Shown here piece after piece: positions 15,594 through 24,060 of a stretch of DNA of 64,000 bases. Location of the stretch: positions 29,209-93,208 of the forward strand of contig DASZJQ010000109.1 of NCBI GenBank assembly GCA_035947875.1, written 5' to 3'. The first letter of the stretch is position 1, and the number at the start of each line of letters is the position of its first letter. Under the pieces are notes generated by a model, which worked only from the letters and a program-made list of their open reading frames with translations, did no database searches and was not told the origin of the DNA. The position numbers and the translations under genes were made by a program. The DNA comes from Bog-473 sp035947875 (lineage in GTDB: Bacteria; Actinomycetota; Acidimicrobiia; Acidimicrobiales; RAAP-2).

Positions 15594-16769
15594 ATGTCTG
15601 CCCCATCGACAACGCTCAGCGCGCAGGAGGCCAGGCGGGTCGCCCTCGTCGCCCAGGCCCTCTTGGGCCCCCGGCCGACCGGCGGCCCGGCGGCCACCGT
15701 GCGCCGGCTGGGCGCCGTCCAACTCGACACGATTTCCGTTCTGGCCCGGTCGCACGAGCTCGTCGCCTATGCCCGGCACGGCCCGATCGACCGAGATCGG
15801 ATCGAGGCGTCCTATTGGGGTCCCACGAGCACCACCTTCGAGTACTGGTCCCACGCCGCCTGCCTCTTGCCGCTCGAGGAGTGGCCCTCCTACGCCTTCA
15901 AGCGCCGGGCCCGCCGGGCCAAGGGGAGACGATGGCACTCCCTGCAAGACGAGACAAAGACCTGTGGCGAGGTCATGGCCCGCCTTCGCGCTGAGGGACC
16001 TCTCACGGCCAAGGAATTGGGCGGAGCCAAGAGGGGAGGCCCGTGGTGGGACTGGTCCGAAGTGAAGATCGCCGCGGAACGGTTGCTGGACGTCGGCGAC
16101 CTGGTCTGCCGCCAGCGCCGGGGGTTTCAGCGCGTCTACGACCTGGTCGAGCGGGCCATTCCCGACGAGATGCGACGGGACGAATTGAGCGACGAGGAAT
16201 GCGTCACCCGGCTGGTGCGTTCCGCTGGACGGTCGCTCGGCGTGGCCACCGTGGCCGATCTGGCCGTGTACCACGGGGTGCCGGCCAATCAGGTGCCTCG
16301 CGTGCTCGAGGCCGCCGGTCTCGTGCCGGTGCAGGTCGAGGGTTGGACGAAGCCGGCCTATGCCGATCCCGCCGCCCTGGAGGTGTTGGGTCGCCGACTG
16401 CGGGGTCGCCGCCTGTTGCTCTCCCCGTTCGATTCGCTGATCTGGGATCGGCCCCGTACCGAGCGTCTCTTCGGGTTCCGCCACCGGCTCGAGGCCTACA
16501 CACCCCGCGCCAAGCGACTCTTCGGGTACTTCGCCATGCCGGTCCTGGCCGGCACGAAGATGGTCGGTCTGGTCGATCCCGGTCGGGACGGGAAGACGTT
16601 GGTGGCCAAACAGGTCACGTTGACCTCGCGCGGTGCGACGCAGCACGTGGCTGCGGCATTGACAGAAGCGGCGACGTGGGTCGGCAGCGACAACATCGTG
16701 GTGGGGCGGGTCGAACCGCCGGGACAGAAGAGGATCCTGGAGAAGGCCCTGATCGCACGCGCGGGGTGA
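15594..16769 (+). CDS. Winged-helix DNA glycosylase of the YcaQ/AlkX (HTH_42) family
   Basis: 391 aa from the ATG at 15594, 17 nt after the preceding stop. The protein carries the HTH_42 fold seen in AlkZ/YcaQ enzymes, which unhook interstrand DNA crosslinks and remove bulky alkyl lesions. Near the N-terminus, GAVQLDTISVLARSHELVAYAR holds a Q-L-D triplet, the Q-aliphatic-D signature of the YcaQ branch rather than the QxQ of AlkZ. SPFDSLIWDRPRTERLFGF in the C-terminal half is also family-typical. Its place after the acyl-CoA operon may be read-through rather than function. Glycosylase activity is inferred from family knowledge. Confidence 0.88.
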   Translation: MSAPSTTLSAQEARRVALVAQALLGPRPTGGPAATVRRLGAVQLDTISVLARSHELVAYARHGPIDRDRIEASYWGPTSTTFEYWSHAACLLPLEEWPSYAFKRRARRAKGRRWHSLQDETKTCGEVMARLRAEGPLTAKELGGAKRGGPWWDWSEVKIAAERLLDVGDLVCRQRRGFQRVYDLVERAIPDEMRRDELSDEECVTRLVRSAGRSLGVATVADLAVYHGVPANQVPRVLEAAGLVPVQVEGWTKPAYADPAALEVLGRRLRGRRLLLSPFDSLIWDRPRTERLFGFRHRLEAYTPRAKRLFGYFAMPVLAGTKMVGLVDPGRDGKTLVAKQVTLTSRGATQHVAAALTEAATWVGSDNIVVGRVEPPGQKRILEKALIARAG

Positions 16770-16971
16770 CCGGGTCCCGCTCGCATCACGTGCAACCAGG
16801 GCCATGTGGCCGTGACCGATGGGCGGTCTTGTTTGCTGGGACCGAGTGCTCGGCCGGGACCCTCGCGGGGAATGCAGAAGATCCACCACTTTTCGCTATC
16901 ATCCGCTGGTTCGATGCACCTGCCCAATCGGCTGAATGAGTGAGGTCGAGCCCGCACGGAGGATGGAAGCA

Positions 16972-17478
16972 ATGACGAGCACGGAACTCCTGGTCGATGC
17001 CTTCGAGCGGATCCGCGATGCCGTGTACCCTGCGGTGAACGGGCTCTCGCGTGAGGAGCTGGCGTTTCGCCCCGAGGACAACTCGAACTCCATCGCCTGG
17101 TTGGTGTGGCACTTGACCCGGATCCAGGATGATCACGTCGCCGGGCTCGACGGCCGCGAACAGGTGTGGACGGCGAACGGCTGGGCCGACCGGTTCGCCC
17201 TGTCCCTCGAGGTATCAGATACCGGATATGGGCACGGCCCCGAGCATGTGGCGATGGTCACCGCTGAGGACCTCTCGCTGCTGGGCTACTTCGAGGACGT
17301 CCACGACAAGACGCTGGAGTACGTGCGCACCCTGGCCGACGAAGACCTGTCTCGAGTGGTGGATCGCACGTGGGATCCTCCCGTGACCGTGAGGGTGCGT
17401 CTGATGAGCGTGATCGCCGACGACCTGCAGCACGCGGGTCAGGCGGCGTACGTCCGGGGAATTCTCCAACAACGCTGA
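16972..17478 (+). CDS. DinB-like / DUF664 protein
   Basis: 168 aa; the ATG at 16972 sits about 8 nt after GGAGGA. It is a four-helix-bundle type protein with a likely metal triad His47 and His55 (WLVWHLTRIQDDH) and His154 (DDLQHAGQ). DinB superfamily members include thiol-dependent S-transferases such as mycothiol-dependent enzymes, though this subset is mostly uncharacterised. It has no membrane segments. It is convergent with the LLM oxidoreductase 15 nt downstream. Enzymatic role unknown; a mycothiol link is only a family-level guess. Confidence 0.87.
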   Translation: MTSTELLVDAFERIRDAVYPAVNGLSREELAFRPEDNSNSIAWLVWHLTRIQDDHVAGLDGREQVWTANGWADRFALSLEVSDTGYGHGPEHVAMVTAEDLSLLGYFEDVHDKTLEYVRTLADEDLSRVVDRTWDPPVTVRVRLMSVIADDLQHAGQAAYVRGILQQR

Positions 17479-17492
17479 AGGCCCAGGCCGGC

Positions 17493-18380
17493 TCAATAGC
17501 CGGTTGCCGCAGATCGCTCCGCAATGTGCTCAAAGACGGGGACGGCCCCGCCGTAGGGGCCGGTCTGTGCCGGGTGGTGCAGGACCAGCTGGTCGATTCC
17601 CATCTCCGCGTAGGGAGCGGCCAGCGCTTCGAATTGGTCGAGTGACGTGATGACCGGATTGGTGGGCGTCCACAGCACCACCTTGCCCAGGCTGTCCGGA
17701 TCCCGGTCCACCGTGGCGCACGCCTGAACGAGTTGCGAGCGTTGCCTGCGGACGGCGTCGACGATGTCGGCGGGTGCTCGCGGTTCACCCGAGCCCGGCC
17801 CGATGGTGACCCACTGCTGACCAGAGGAGGCGGCCAGGCTGAGTCCGCGCGGACCGCCGGCGGCAATCGTCAGCGGAAATGGGGTCTGCACGGTTCCCGG
17901 CGTACTTGGAGCGTTCGTCGCCGCATAGTGCCGACCAGAAATGGTGGTGCGAGTAGCGGCGTCGCCGTCGAGCACTTGTCGCAGCGTCTGGACGAATTCG
18001 CCGTAGCGGTCCATCCTCTCGGCCAACGACCAAGGGTCCTGCCCCAGGGCCTGAGCGTCGGGTCCCTCAGTGCCGGGGCCGACGCCCAGGTCGAAGCGGC
18101 CATTGCTCAGGTCATCGAGCGCGATGACGTCTCGGGCCAACACCACCGGATGTCGAAAATTGGGGGTGGCCACCAAGGTGCCCAGTCGGATCCGCTTGGT
18201 GACCGCCGCCGCCGCAGCCAGAACGGGGATCGCCGCCAGCCACGGGCCGTCGGGCATCCCGCCCCAGCGGATGTGGTCATAGGTCCATGCGGTTGCGAAG
18301 CCGACGCCATCGGCCCACTCCCACTGCCGGCGTGCGTCCTTCCAGCGGTCGGTGGGGAGTATCACAAGACCGATGCGCAC
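17493..18380 (-). CDS. LLM-class F420-dependent oxidoreductase
   Basis: 295 aa, with a TIM-barrel luciferase-like sequence. MRIGLVILPTDRW starts the first strand, and IRLGTLVATPNFRHPVVLARDVIALDDLSNGRFDLGVGPG is the classic bacterial luciferase-like/F420 block. PFPLTIAAGGPRGLSLAA forms a later strand. These enzymes use F420 (or FMN) for hydride transfer, and in actinobacteria F420 is usual. The GTG at 18380 starts the protein. It lies 27 nt from the DUF2332 gene on the same strand, possibly an operon. Substrate unknown. Confidence 0.9.
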   Translation of the reverse strand: MRIGLVILPTDRWKDARRQWEWADGVGFATAWTYDHIRWGGMPDGPWLAAIPVLAAAAAVTKRIRLGTLVATPNFRHPVVLARDVIALDDLSNGRFDLGVGPGTEGPDAQALGQDPWSLAERMDRYGEFVQTLRQVLDGDAATRTTISGRHYAATNAPSTPGTVQTPFPLTIAAGGPRGLSLAASSGQQWVTIGPGSGEPRAPADIVDAVRRQRSQLVQACATVDRDPDSLGKVVLWTPTNPVITSLDQFEALAAPYAEMGIDQLVLHHPAQTGPYGGAVPVFEHIAERSAATGY

Positions 18381-18407
18381 CGCGTCAAGCTACCGGTTGC
18401 CCTCCTC

Positions 18408-19487
18408 TCACGCTGGACCTCGCCAGTCGATCCACGCGCCGTGCTCGTGCACGATGCCGAGCAACTCCCATCGGGCCACACCGCCTTCGAAGACCGCCGC
18501 ACCGAGAAGATCGGCCCCGGCGTCACGGTCAGGCACGGGCTGCTCGGCAAACGCGGCCACCGTCCCCACGCCTTCAGCGCTCAACCAGGCGATGGTCCGC
18601 GTCCGGGATTCAGTCTCCAACAGTTCGACGAAGCGCTGCCGAGCTTCGAGACTGAAGTAGGCGAAGGCCCATGTCGTCACGATGACGGCGGCGACGCCGA
18701 ACGGGAGGTCACCGAGAACGCGCGGGAGGGCGGCGATGGCGTCCCCGGCGAGTACCAGCGGGGGATCCTGTTGGGCCAGGTGGATGGACGCGGCGGTGCG
18801 TTCGAGTCGGCCCGTGTCGGGCCATACACAGGCCAACAGCCAACGAGCATCGTCTGGATGGGCGAGGTCGATCGGAGAGCGATCGATCCCGATCCGGGAC
18901 CGGAGAGGGGGAAGCGCCGGAGCAATCGGGGGGTGGCCACCGGCCACTCGGCATGTGATCTGGACGGGGGAATGTGGCGGGCCCGTCGCCCCTGCCGCGC
19001 CGTAGTCAATCCGGTAGCGATCGCACAAGAGGTTCAGTCCGGCGCTTGCCCCCACATCCGTCAACGCCATCGGTTCACTGAGCCGGGAGGCCAACCAGGT
19101 GAGGCCCGGACCGATCAATGCGCTGCGGCCGCAGTCATTCGTCTGTATATGACGCGTGGACAGCAGCGCCATCACTTCTTCCCGGCGGTCCCGGCAGAGC
19201 TGCAGAAACAGCGGTGCCGGATCCGCAGCCGATCGCCCCGAGTAGATGGCAGCCAGGGGATCGTCCGGATCATCGAGCAGTAGGTAATGGACCGCCGCCA
19301 GCAAGGCCGGAGGTAGGTGAGCCGAAGGCGGAGCGGACTGCACCCAGCCGAGAAGTTCGGGGTCGCCGGCCACCGCGATCGAGAGGCGTTCATAGAGCGG
19401 CGAATAGTTGTGGCAATGGAGGGCAAACCATTCCCACATATGCACAAAGTCCCTCGTCGGTTCGGACATGGCAAAATACTCACACAT
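18408..19487 (-). CDS. DUF2332 family protein
   Basis: 359 aa from the ATG at 19487 (an ATG at 19469 is a possible alternative). The N-terminal part (CHNYSPLYERLSIAVAGDPELL) and the central DVGASAGLNLLCDRYRIDYG segment match DUF2332, a family common in actinobacteria. The glycine-rich GASAGLNLL resembles a SAM-binding loop, and the C-terminal TWAFAYFSLEARQRFVELL fits a methyltransferase-like fold. No function is established. It sits just upstream of the LLM gene on the same strand. Confidence 0.88.
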   Translation of the reverse strand: MCEYFAMSEPTRDFVHMWEWFALHCHNYSPLYERLSIAVAGDPELLGWVQSAPPSAHLPPALLAAVHYLLLDDPDDPLAAIYSGRSAADPAPLFLQLCRDRREEVMALLSTRHIQTNDCGRSALIGPGLTWLASRLSEPMALTDVGASAGLNLLCDRYRIDYGAAGATGPPHSPVQITCRVAGGHPPIAPALPPLRSRIGIDRSPIDLAHPDDARWLLACVWPDTGRLERTAASIHLAQQDPPLVLAGDAIAALPRVLGDLPFGVAAVIVTTWAFAYFSLEARQRFVELLETESRTRTIAWLSAEGVGTVAAFAEQPVPDRDAGADLLGAAVFEGGVARWELLGIVHEHGAWIDWRGPA

Positions 19488-19673
19488 CCGTCGAGGCTGG
19501 GACGCCGGCGATCAGCGGTAGATGTCCGGTCCTCCGAGCGGGCAAACTCTGTCGAGGATCGTGTCCGCCAAGGGCGTGGTGTCTGGGGAGTGCAGCCCAA
19601 GCCGGACGGGAGTCAACAACTCACGAGGCAGCACCTGGTGAGCACCAGATGCCTTGCGGAGTGTGCCGGTCTC

Positions 19674-20972
19674 TCACGGACGATGAGAAGGCGCAAGGGA
19701 TCCGGAAGACGGTGGCGGCAGCGTGTCCGCGAACCACCGAGAGGTGGCGGTATGCGAGGTCATCGACCCGCTCAACCGGGTGATGGCCGTTGCGATCGAG
19801 CGGTGGCGGCTGAGCGGGGCACCATCGAGCAACTCGTTCCAAAAGATGGCCCATCCCCCGGCTGGAGCGTCGCCGCCAGCGACCGTGGTGAGCAAACGGG
19901 CCACGGCCGCGACGGCCCGGGGCCGACCCACCAGCGCAGCCTGGGCGGCGGCGGTGATCCGATGATAGGGAAGGTGCGCGGCGGCGAGGGCGGCTCGATA
20001 ACGCTCGGCCGCATGCCCGGGTTCGCCCAGCACGGCCTCAGCAGCTGAGCGTCCACTGCCCATGGCTTGGGCGATCCCCTCACCTTGGAGCGGGTTGACG
20101 AGGCCGGCGGCGTCGCCGACGAGCAGCACTCGGCCCCGTGCCGGATTCGTGCCGACCATTCCCATCTTCAGCCAACCACCGAGTCGGCGCGCCGGGGTCG
20201 ACGCCTGCGAATCGGTGAGTAGACCGCGCCCTTGCAGGTATTCGAGGAAATTCGGTAGCGCCCTCAGCGCGCCCGCGCCGGCCTTGCGATCAGACAGCGT
20301 CCCCAGACCGAGGCCAATGTTTGCTCCGTCTTCCGCACCGGGGAACACCCACCCGTAGCCGGGAAACGCGTGCCATGGTGTCGGCTCCCACAATACGATG
20401 GAGGGGAGATCCACCGGCCGCGGCAGGTACGTGCGAACGGCGAACCCCCAGAGGACTCTGTCGGTATCAACCAGGTCTGCGGCCGAAGCAACACGACTGG
20501 TGGCCCCGTCGGCTCCAATGACGAAGTCGGCGCGCAGCTCTTCTCCGGTGCTCAACTGGAATCCGTCGATTTCTCCTGCTTCTTCCAAGGGCTCGTCTGC
20601 CCGTCCGACGATGGGTATGGCTCCGGCCTCGATCGCCGCCTGATGGAGCGCGGCGTCGAAGACCGTCCTGGCCACTGACGTGCCGTGCCCCGGGTACGTC
20701 AGTCCTTCCGCGCTGGGCAGCCGCACCTTTCGACCGGTCGGACCGACGACCCACATATCGCCGACCTCGGCGCCTGACGGCAGTGGGAGCCCCAGCTCGG
20801 TCAGCACCTGAAGACCGCGGGGACCGACCAGGTCGCCGCACGCCTTGTCGCGAGGGAACGTGGCCTTGTCGACCAGGGCCACCCGAGCACCGCTGCGGGC
20901 CAGCACGAGAGCAGCAATGCTGCCCGCCGGACCGCTGCCGATCACCAGGACGTCAAAGCGCGTCGCTCCCAC
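19674..20972 (-). CDS. Geranylgeranyl reductase-family FAD oxidoreductase
   Basis: 432 aa from a GTG at 20972, with a GAGGAAGGAG ribosome site just upstream. The N-terminal FAD motif VIGSGPAGSIAALVLARSG, the KACGDLVGPRG segment and the C-terminal RVLLVGDAAGLVNPLQGEGI are typical of geranylgeranyl reductases. Family members saturate isoprenoid double bonds in menaquinone (MenJ), chlorophyll precursors or ether lipids. A MenG-type methyltransferase is transcribed divergently 64 nt away and a UbiA-like protein follows it. A role in menaquinone side-chain reduction is therefore the leading inference. The C-terminus is Ser/Pro-rich. Confidence 0.9.
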   Translation of the reverse strand: MGATRFDVLVIGSGPAGSIAALVLARSGARVALVDKATFPRDKACGDLVGPRGLQVLTELGLPLPSGAEVGDMWVVGPTGRKVRLPSAEGLTYPGHGTSVARTVFDAALHQAAIEAGAIPIVGRADEPLEEAGEIDGFQLSTGEELRADFVIGADGATSRVASAADLVDTDRVLWGFAVRTYLPRPVDLPSIVLWEPTPWHAFPGYGWVFPGAEDGANIGLGLGTLSDRKAGAGALRALPNFLEYLQGRGLLTDSQASTPARRLGGWLKMGMVGTNPARGRVLLVGDAAGLVNPLQGEGIAQAMGSGRSAAEAVLGEPGHAAERYRAALAAAHLPYHRITAAAQAALVGRPRAVAAVARLLTTVAGGDAPAGGWAIFWNELLDGAPLSRHRSIATAITRLSGSMTSHTATSRWFADTLPPPSSGSLAPSHRP

Positions 20973-21036
20973 CCTGCTCCTTCCTCGGTGTCCGGACTTA
21001 CAATGAGATCTTTTCATCCCAAGAGTAGGAGACCCG

Positions 21037-21768
21037 TTGACGACCATTTCCGGTGATCGGAACGAATTTGCGCAACATTTGTTCACGTCTCTCCCACGGC
21101 GCTACGACCGGTTGGCCGAGGTCCTCTCCATGGGTCAAAACGGGCGATGGCGACGGGCCATGATCGACCGGATCGTGCCCTCCTCACCCGGCCAGGTGCT
21201 CGACGTTGCCTCAGGGACAGCCGGGGTCGCCTTGCAGCTGGCTTCTCGAACGTCAGCCGATATTGTCGGCGTCGATCTGACGCAAGCGATGCTGGCTCAA
21301 GGGCACCGCAACGTCGCCGATGCCGCCATGAGCAGTCGTATCCAACTCGTTGCCGGCCGAGCCGAGCAGCTGCCCTTCCCCGACGGCTCCTTCGACGCGC
21401 TGACCTTTACGTACCTGCTGCGTTACGTCGACGATCCCCAGGCCACGCTCTGTGAGCTGGCTCGGGTGGTGAAGCCCGGCGGCGCCGTGGCCAGCCTGGA
21501 GTTCCTCGCCCCGCCGAGCCGTTTTTGGCAATTTTGGTGGCATCTGTACACCCGCCTACTCCTGCCCGCAGGCGGATGGCTCACCGGAGGGAGAGAGTGG
21601 TTCAACGTGGGCCGGTTCCTCGGCCCCAACATCTCCGAGCACTACCGGAAGTATCCGGTCGCATGGACCGTGGAGGCCTGGCACAGAGCCGGATTCGAGA
21701 ACATCGGTGTGCGCGTCATGAGCCTTGGTGGCGGTCTGGTGATGTGGGGAACCCGAAGCAGTGCATGA
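21037..21768 (+). CDS. UbiE/MenG-like SAM methyltransferase
   Basis: 243 aa from a TTG at 21037 with AGGAGA just upstream. It matches the UbiE/COQ5 family: FTSLPRRYDRLAEVLSMGQNGRWRRAM at the N-terminus, SAM motif I VLDVASGTAGVALQLA, GRAEQLPFPDGSFDALTFTYLLRYVDD, and a C-terminal LGGGLVMWGTR. The known reaction is the final C-methylation of demethylmenaquinone. The usual start of these proteins (NRVASRYD) and the adjacent prenyl-related genes support quinone biosynthesis. The TTG start and the tight 8-nt overlap with the next gene suggest translational coupling. Whether it is the principal MenG of the genome cannot be told. Confidence 0.88.
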   Translation: MTTISGDRNEFAQHLFTSLPRRYDRLAEVLSMGQNGRWRRAMIDRIVPSSPGQVLDVASGTAGVALQLASRTSADIVGVDLTQAMLAQGHRNVADAAMSSRIQLVAGRAEQLPFPDGSFDALTFTYLLRYVDDPQATLCELARVVKPGGAVASLEFLAPPSRFWQFWWHLYTRLLLPAGGWLTGGREWFNVGRFLGPNISEHYRKYPVAWTVEAWHRAGFENIGVRVMSLGGGLVMWGTRSSA

Positions 21769-22567
21769 TCAGCCGGACTCCGACGACCGGGCCGCTGAGT
21801 CTGGGGATTCGCCGCCATTGGCACCACAGGTCGAGACCGGCACCGAGCACCGGCCTGCCTTCTATGCCGCTCGCCCCGGCGGATGGAGGGATTGGTGGAC
21901 TCTGCTGCACCCCCCCTACACCGCATGGCACCTGGCCTATGTGGTGATTGGCGCCTCTCTGGCACCTCACGTCCAGCTTTCCCGGCTGGTGGCCACATTG
22001 TTGGCGTTCCTGTTCGCCGTAGGGTTTGCGGCTCATGCACTGGACGAGTTGCACGGGCGCCCCTTGGGCACCCACATTCCCAGAGCGGCGCTGATTGCGT
22101 TGACCGTCGCCGGCTTGGCCGGGGCGGTCGCCCTGGGCATCGCCGGATTGTCGCGCGTCGGATGGGCCCTGATTCCGTTCCTGGTGCTCGGTCCCCTGTT
22201 GGTCGCCGCCTACAACCTGGAGTTGTTCGGTGGACTGGTCCATACCGACCTCGGGTTCGCCATCGCCTGGGGGTCCTTCCCGGTGCTCGTTGGCTATGTG
22301 GCCCAGACCGGTCGTCTGGCGCTGAGCCCCGTGATTGCCGCGGTCGCGGCCTGTGCTTTGTCATTGGCGCAACGCCGGCTGAGCACCCCGGCACGGTTCA
22401 TCCGTCGTCAGGCGACCGTGATCGAAGGCCGCATCGCCTTGGGGAATGGAAAGTGGATGCCCATCGACCAGGACTTACTGCTCGGCCCTCTCGAACGTGC
22501 GCTCGGTGCCTTGTCGTGGGGCGTCGTGCTGGTTGCCGCATCGGTGGCAATTGCCCGTCTCAGTTAG
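21761..22567 (+). CDS. UbiA-like polytopic membrane protein (diverged prenyltransferase?)
   Basis: 268 aa from a GTG at 21761, overlapping the methyltransferase by 8 nt. After a 35-residue polar start, about seven hydrophobic segments are visible. The loop AAHALDELHGRPLGTHIP lies where UbiA enzymes carry NDxxDxxxD, but only one Asp is kept, followed by a plausible RPLxTxIP tail. The second half has YNLELFGGLVHTDLGFAIAWGSFPVLVGY. The overall layout resembles UbiA. With the acidic motif mostly lost, catalysis by the normal Mg-diphosphate mechanism is uncertain. Context (MenG-like, geranylgeranyl reductase) argues for lipid or quinone chemistry. Confidence 0.7.
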   Translation: MHDQPDSDDRAAESGDSPPLAPQVETGTEHRPAFYAARPGGWRDWWTLLHPPYTAWHLAYVVIGASLAPHVQLSRLVATLLAFLFAVGFAAHALDELHGRPLGTHIPRAALIALTVAGLAGAVALGIAGLSRVGWALIPFLVLGPLLVAAYNLELFGGLVHTDLGFAIAWGSFPVLVGYVAQTGRLALSPVIAAVAACALSLAQRRLSTPARFIRRQATVIEGRIALGNGKWMPIDQDLLLGPLERALGALSWGVVLVAASVAIARLS

Positions 22568-23028
22568 GGGGCAGGCTCGAGACGTCGGCGAAACCCGGAG
22601 ACGGTCACCTCGACGACCCGGTCGTGGCCCCACTGAAAGAGAGGGTGAGCGAAGCGGCTGGCCAGCCGCATCGGGCGCTGCATCATCTCGAGCGTCCAGG
22701 CCACCTCGACCCGCGATCCAGTACTGATCGGCTCCACTCTCAGGCGCGCCTCGCCTTCGATGTCACCGTGGATGACGGCGTCAATGGCGACGGGTGGATC
22801 CCACCGGGTGAGTTCGACCTGCAGTCTCATCCGGTAGGGAAGGGGCGGGGCCACCACCGCGTGCAACACGGACGCGGCGCCCAGGGGCTCACCTTCGAGG
22901 CGGAATTCCTGCAGCCACGGCCACCAGCGCTCGTACTGGTCGACCTGATCGAGCACGTCCCACAACTCGGGAGGAGTCAGGCCGAATGTGTACCCCCGCT
23001 GGTATTTGATCACCGGTTGTTGCGGCAT
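22564..23028 (-). CDS. SRPBCC (polyketide cyclase/START-like) family protein
   Basis: 154 aa. The start GYTFGLTPPELWDVLDQVDQYERWWPWLQEFRLEGEPLG is the typical SRPBCC N-terminal helix and strand, and the long C-terminal helix (MRLASRFAHPLFQWGHDRVVEVTVSGFRRRL) closes the helix-grip fold. Such proteins bind hydrophobic ligands; some are cyclases or lipid carriers. It is tail-to-tail with the UbiA-like gene, and their stop codons overlap (TTAG). The ATG at 23028 was chosen as the only good start. Ligand unknown. Confidence 0.87.
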   Translation of the reverse strand: MPQQPVIKYQRGYTFGLTPPELWDVLDQVDQYERWWPWLQEFRLEGEPLGAASVLHAVVAPPLPYRMRLQVELTRWDPPVAIDAVIHGDIEGEARLRVEPISTGSRVEVAWTLEMMQRPMRLASRFAHPLFQWGHDRVVEVTVSGFRRRLEPAP

Positions 23029-23843
23029 AAGGGGGCTCAGGAGGAGCCGGCGGACGCCAAGGCATTTCCCTGTACGTTCATGTCATTCAATTTCGATTCC
23101 ATCCGGAGGGCTTGCCGACGCACAGGGGATACGCCGAAACTCCGTCGAGAGATTCCCTGCTACGAAATCTACCTGTTTCGACCTCCCCGGTGTGGTGTGG
23201 GCGCTGCAACGAGTCCACGGACCAGGGTTAAAGCGGTCTGCGGCGTCGAGGCCACAGTCGGAGGCTCACTCCCTAGAGAAGGTGATGGTGGATCGAGCAT
23301 CGGCACTTGGGGTTGTAAAGGGAAAGCTGAGTGCCACACCCCGACGCGGCGCAGACCCGACCTCGCCCGTACGTGGCCGTCGGCCGCCCATGAACCAAGT
23401 CGGTGACTCTGCCGGATCCAAATCCGAAAGCGCTGTTTCTGTTCATGTTCACTACTTCCTTCCACTCTCTTGTGTGACTATCGGTCGGTCGGGCGTCATC
23501 CTCGGGTTACGCGGGACATCAGATGAGGACTTGACGGCCGTTGGTGCGGGGTCGGAGGCGGCTTCTTCGCTCATGGCTCGCGTTCCCGGCCCAGAACTGG
23601 CACAAGACAGTGGTGTCGCCGGACTCGAGGAACTGCGACCGACGGCCCAGCCCATCAGGATCCTCGGCGTGTTTCCGAGCTGCCGCTCCAACCAAATCCC
23701 GGCGACCAGCAGATGGCACGCGACGCCGATGGCGCGACGGTCGACCTCCGATTGTCTCGTCCGAGGAGGATGCGTAGTGGATTTTCGAACCGTCATGGAA
23801 GCCTCCATGTACTTGAACGGATGCGAGGTTCTCTACCACTGCG

Positions 23844-23862
23844 TAATACGACAGTGGGTTAC
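23844..23862 (-). promoter_or_regulatory. Near-match copy of the 19-bp ECF-region motif
   Basis: On the minus strand this reads GTAACCCACTGTCGTATTA. It keeps GTAACC and the TAT at the fixed spacing but ends TTA instead of CT. It points at the minus-strand frames that begin at 23839 and 23808. It is weaker evidence than the three exact copies at 25311, 25581 and 25849. Confidence 0.35.
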
Positions 23863-23954
23863 AGACGACGCACGGTTCTCTTGAAAGAGGGCTAGCGGCG
23901 AGACGAATTCACCGCACCGCATCGAGCGTGCGCTTACGTAATCGCGACACCAGA

Positions 23955-23971
23955 GGGCCGTCTGACGGCCC
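23955..23971. terminator. Small GC hairpin downstream of the sigma/anti-sigma operon
   Basis: GGGCCG and CGGCCC form a 6-bp stem around the loop TCTGA. It lies about 90 nt past the stop of the anti-sigma-like gene (minus strand). There is no U-run on either strand. It may assist the longer hairpin at 23993-24026 in ending the transcript. Confidence 0.35.
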
Positions 23972-23992
23972 GAGCCGCCAAGCAAGTTGATG

Positions 23993-24026
23993 ACGCCGCA
24001 AGCCGCTCGCTCGCGTCTTGCGGCGT
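23993..24026 (-). terminator. Hairpin terminator candidate after the anti-sigma gene
   Basis: A perfect 10-bp inverted repeat (ACGCCGCAAG / CTTGCGGCGT) with a 14-nt loop begins 35 nt downstream of the anti-sigma-like stop codon at 24061 on the minus strand. GC-rich hairpins without a long U-run are common as terminators in actinobacteria. Its position right after the operon supports that reading. Confidence 0.5.
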
Positions 24027-24060
24027 GAGGCAGTATGACGCAGACACCGCAGTATGGAGC

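Larger units (their letters stand above)
23029..24060. other. Gene-poor region, about 1 kb, no supported gene
   Basis: No frame over this stretch shows convincing protein character from start to stop, and base composition is less GC-biased than in the flanks. Two overlapping minus-strand frames are the only candidates: 23519-23839 (begins VENLASVQVHGGFHDGSK) and 23452-23808. The second contains a protein-like patch (EVDRRAIGVACHLLVAGIW) with GC-rich third positions. Together they look like one damaged or frame-shifted gene, or chance. A near copy of the 19-bp motif found around the ECF sigma gene lies just in front of them (23844-23862, minus). Two hairpins lie near the right end. Confidence 0.5.

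Noticed and set aside
22988..23884. A 298-codon plus-strand frame in the gene-poor region
   Set aside because: No family-like segments, Arg/Ser-rich composition and no ribosome site; its start is antisense to the SRPBCC gene.
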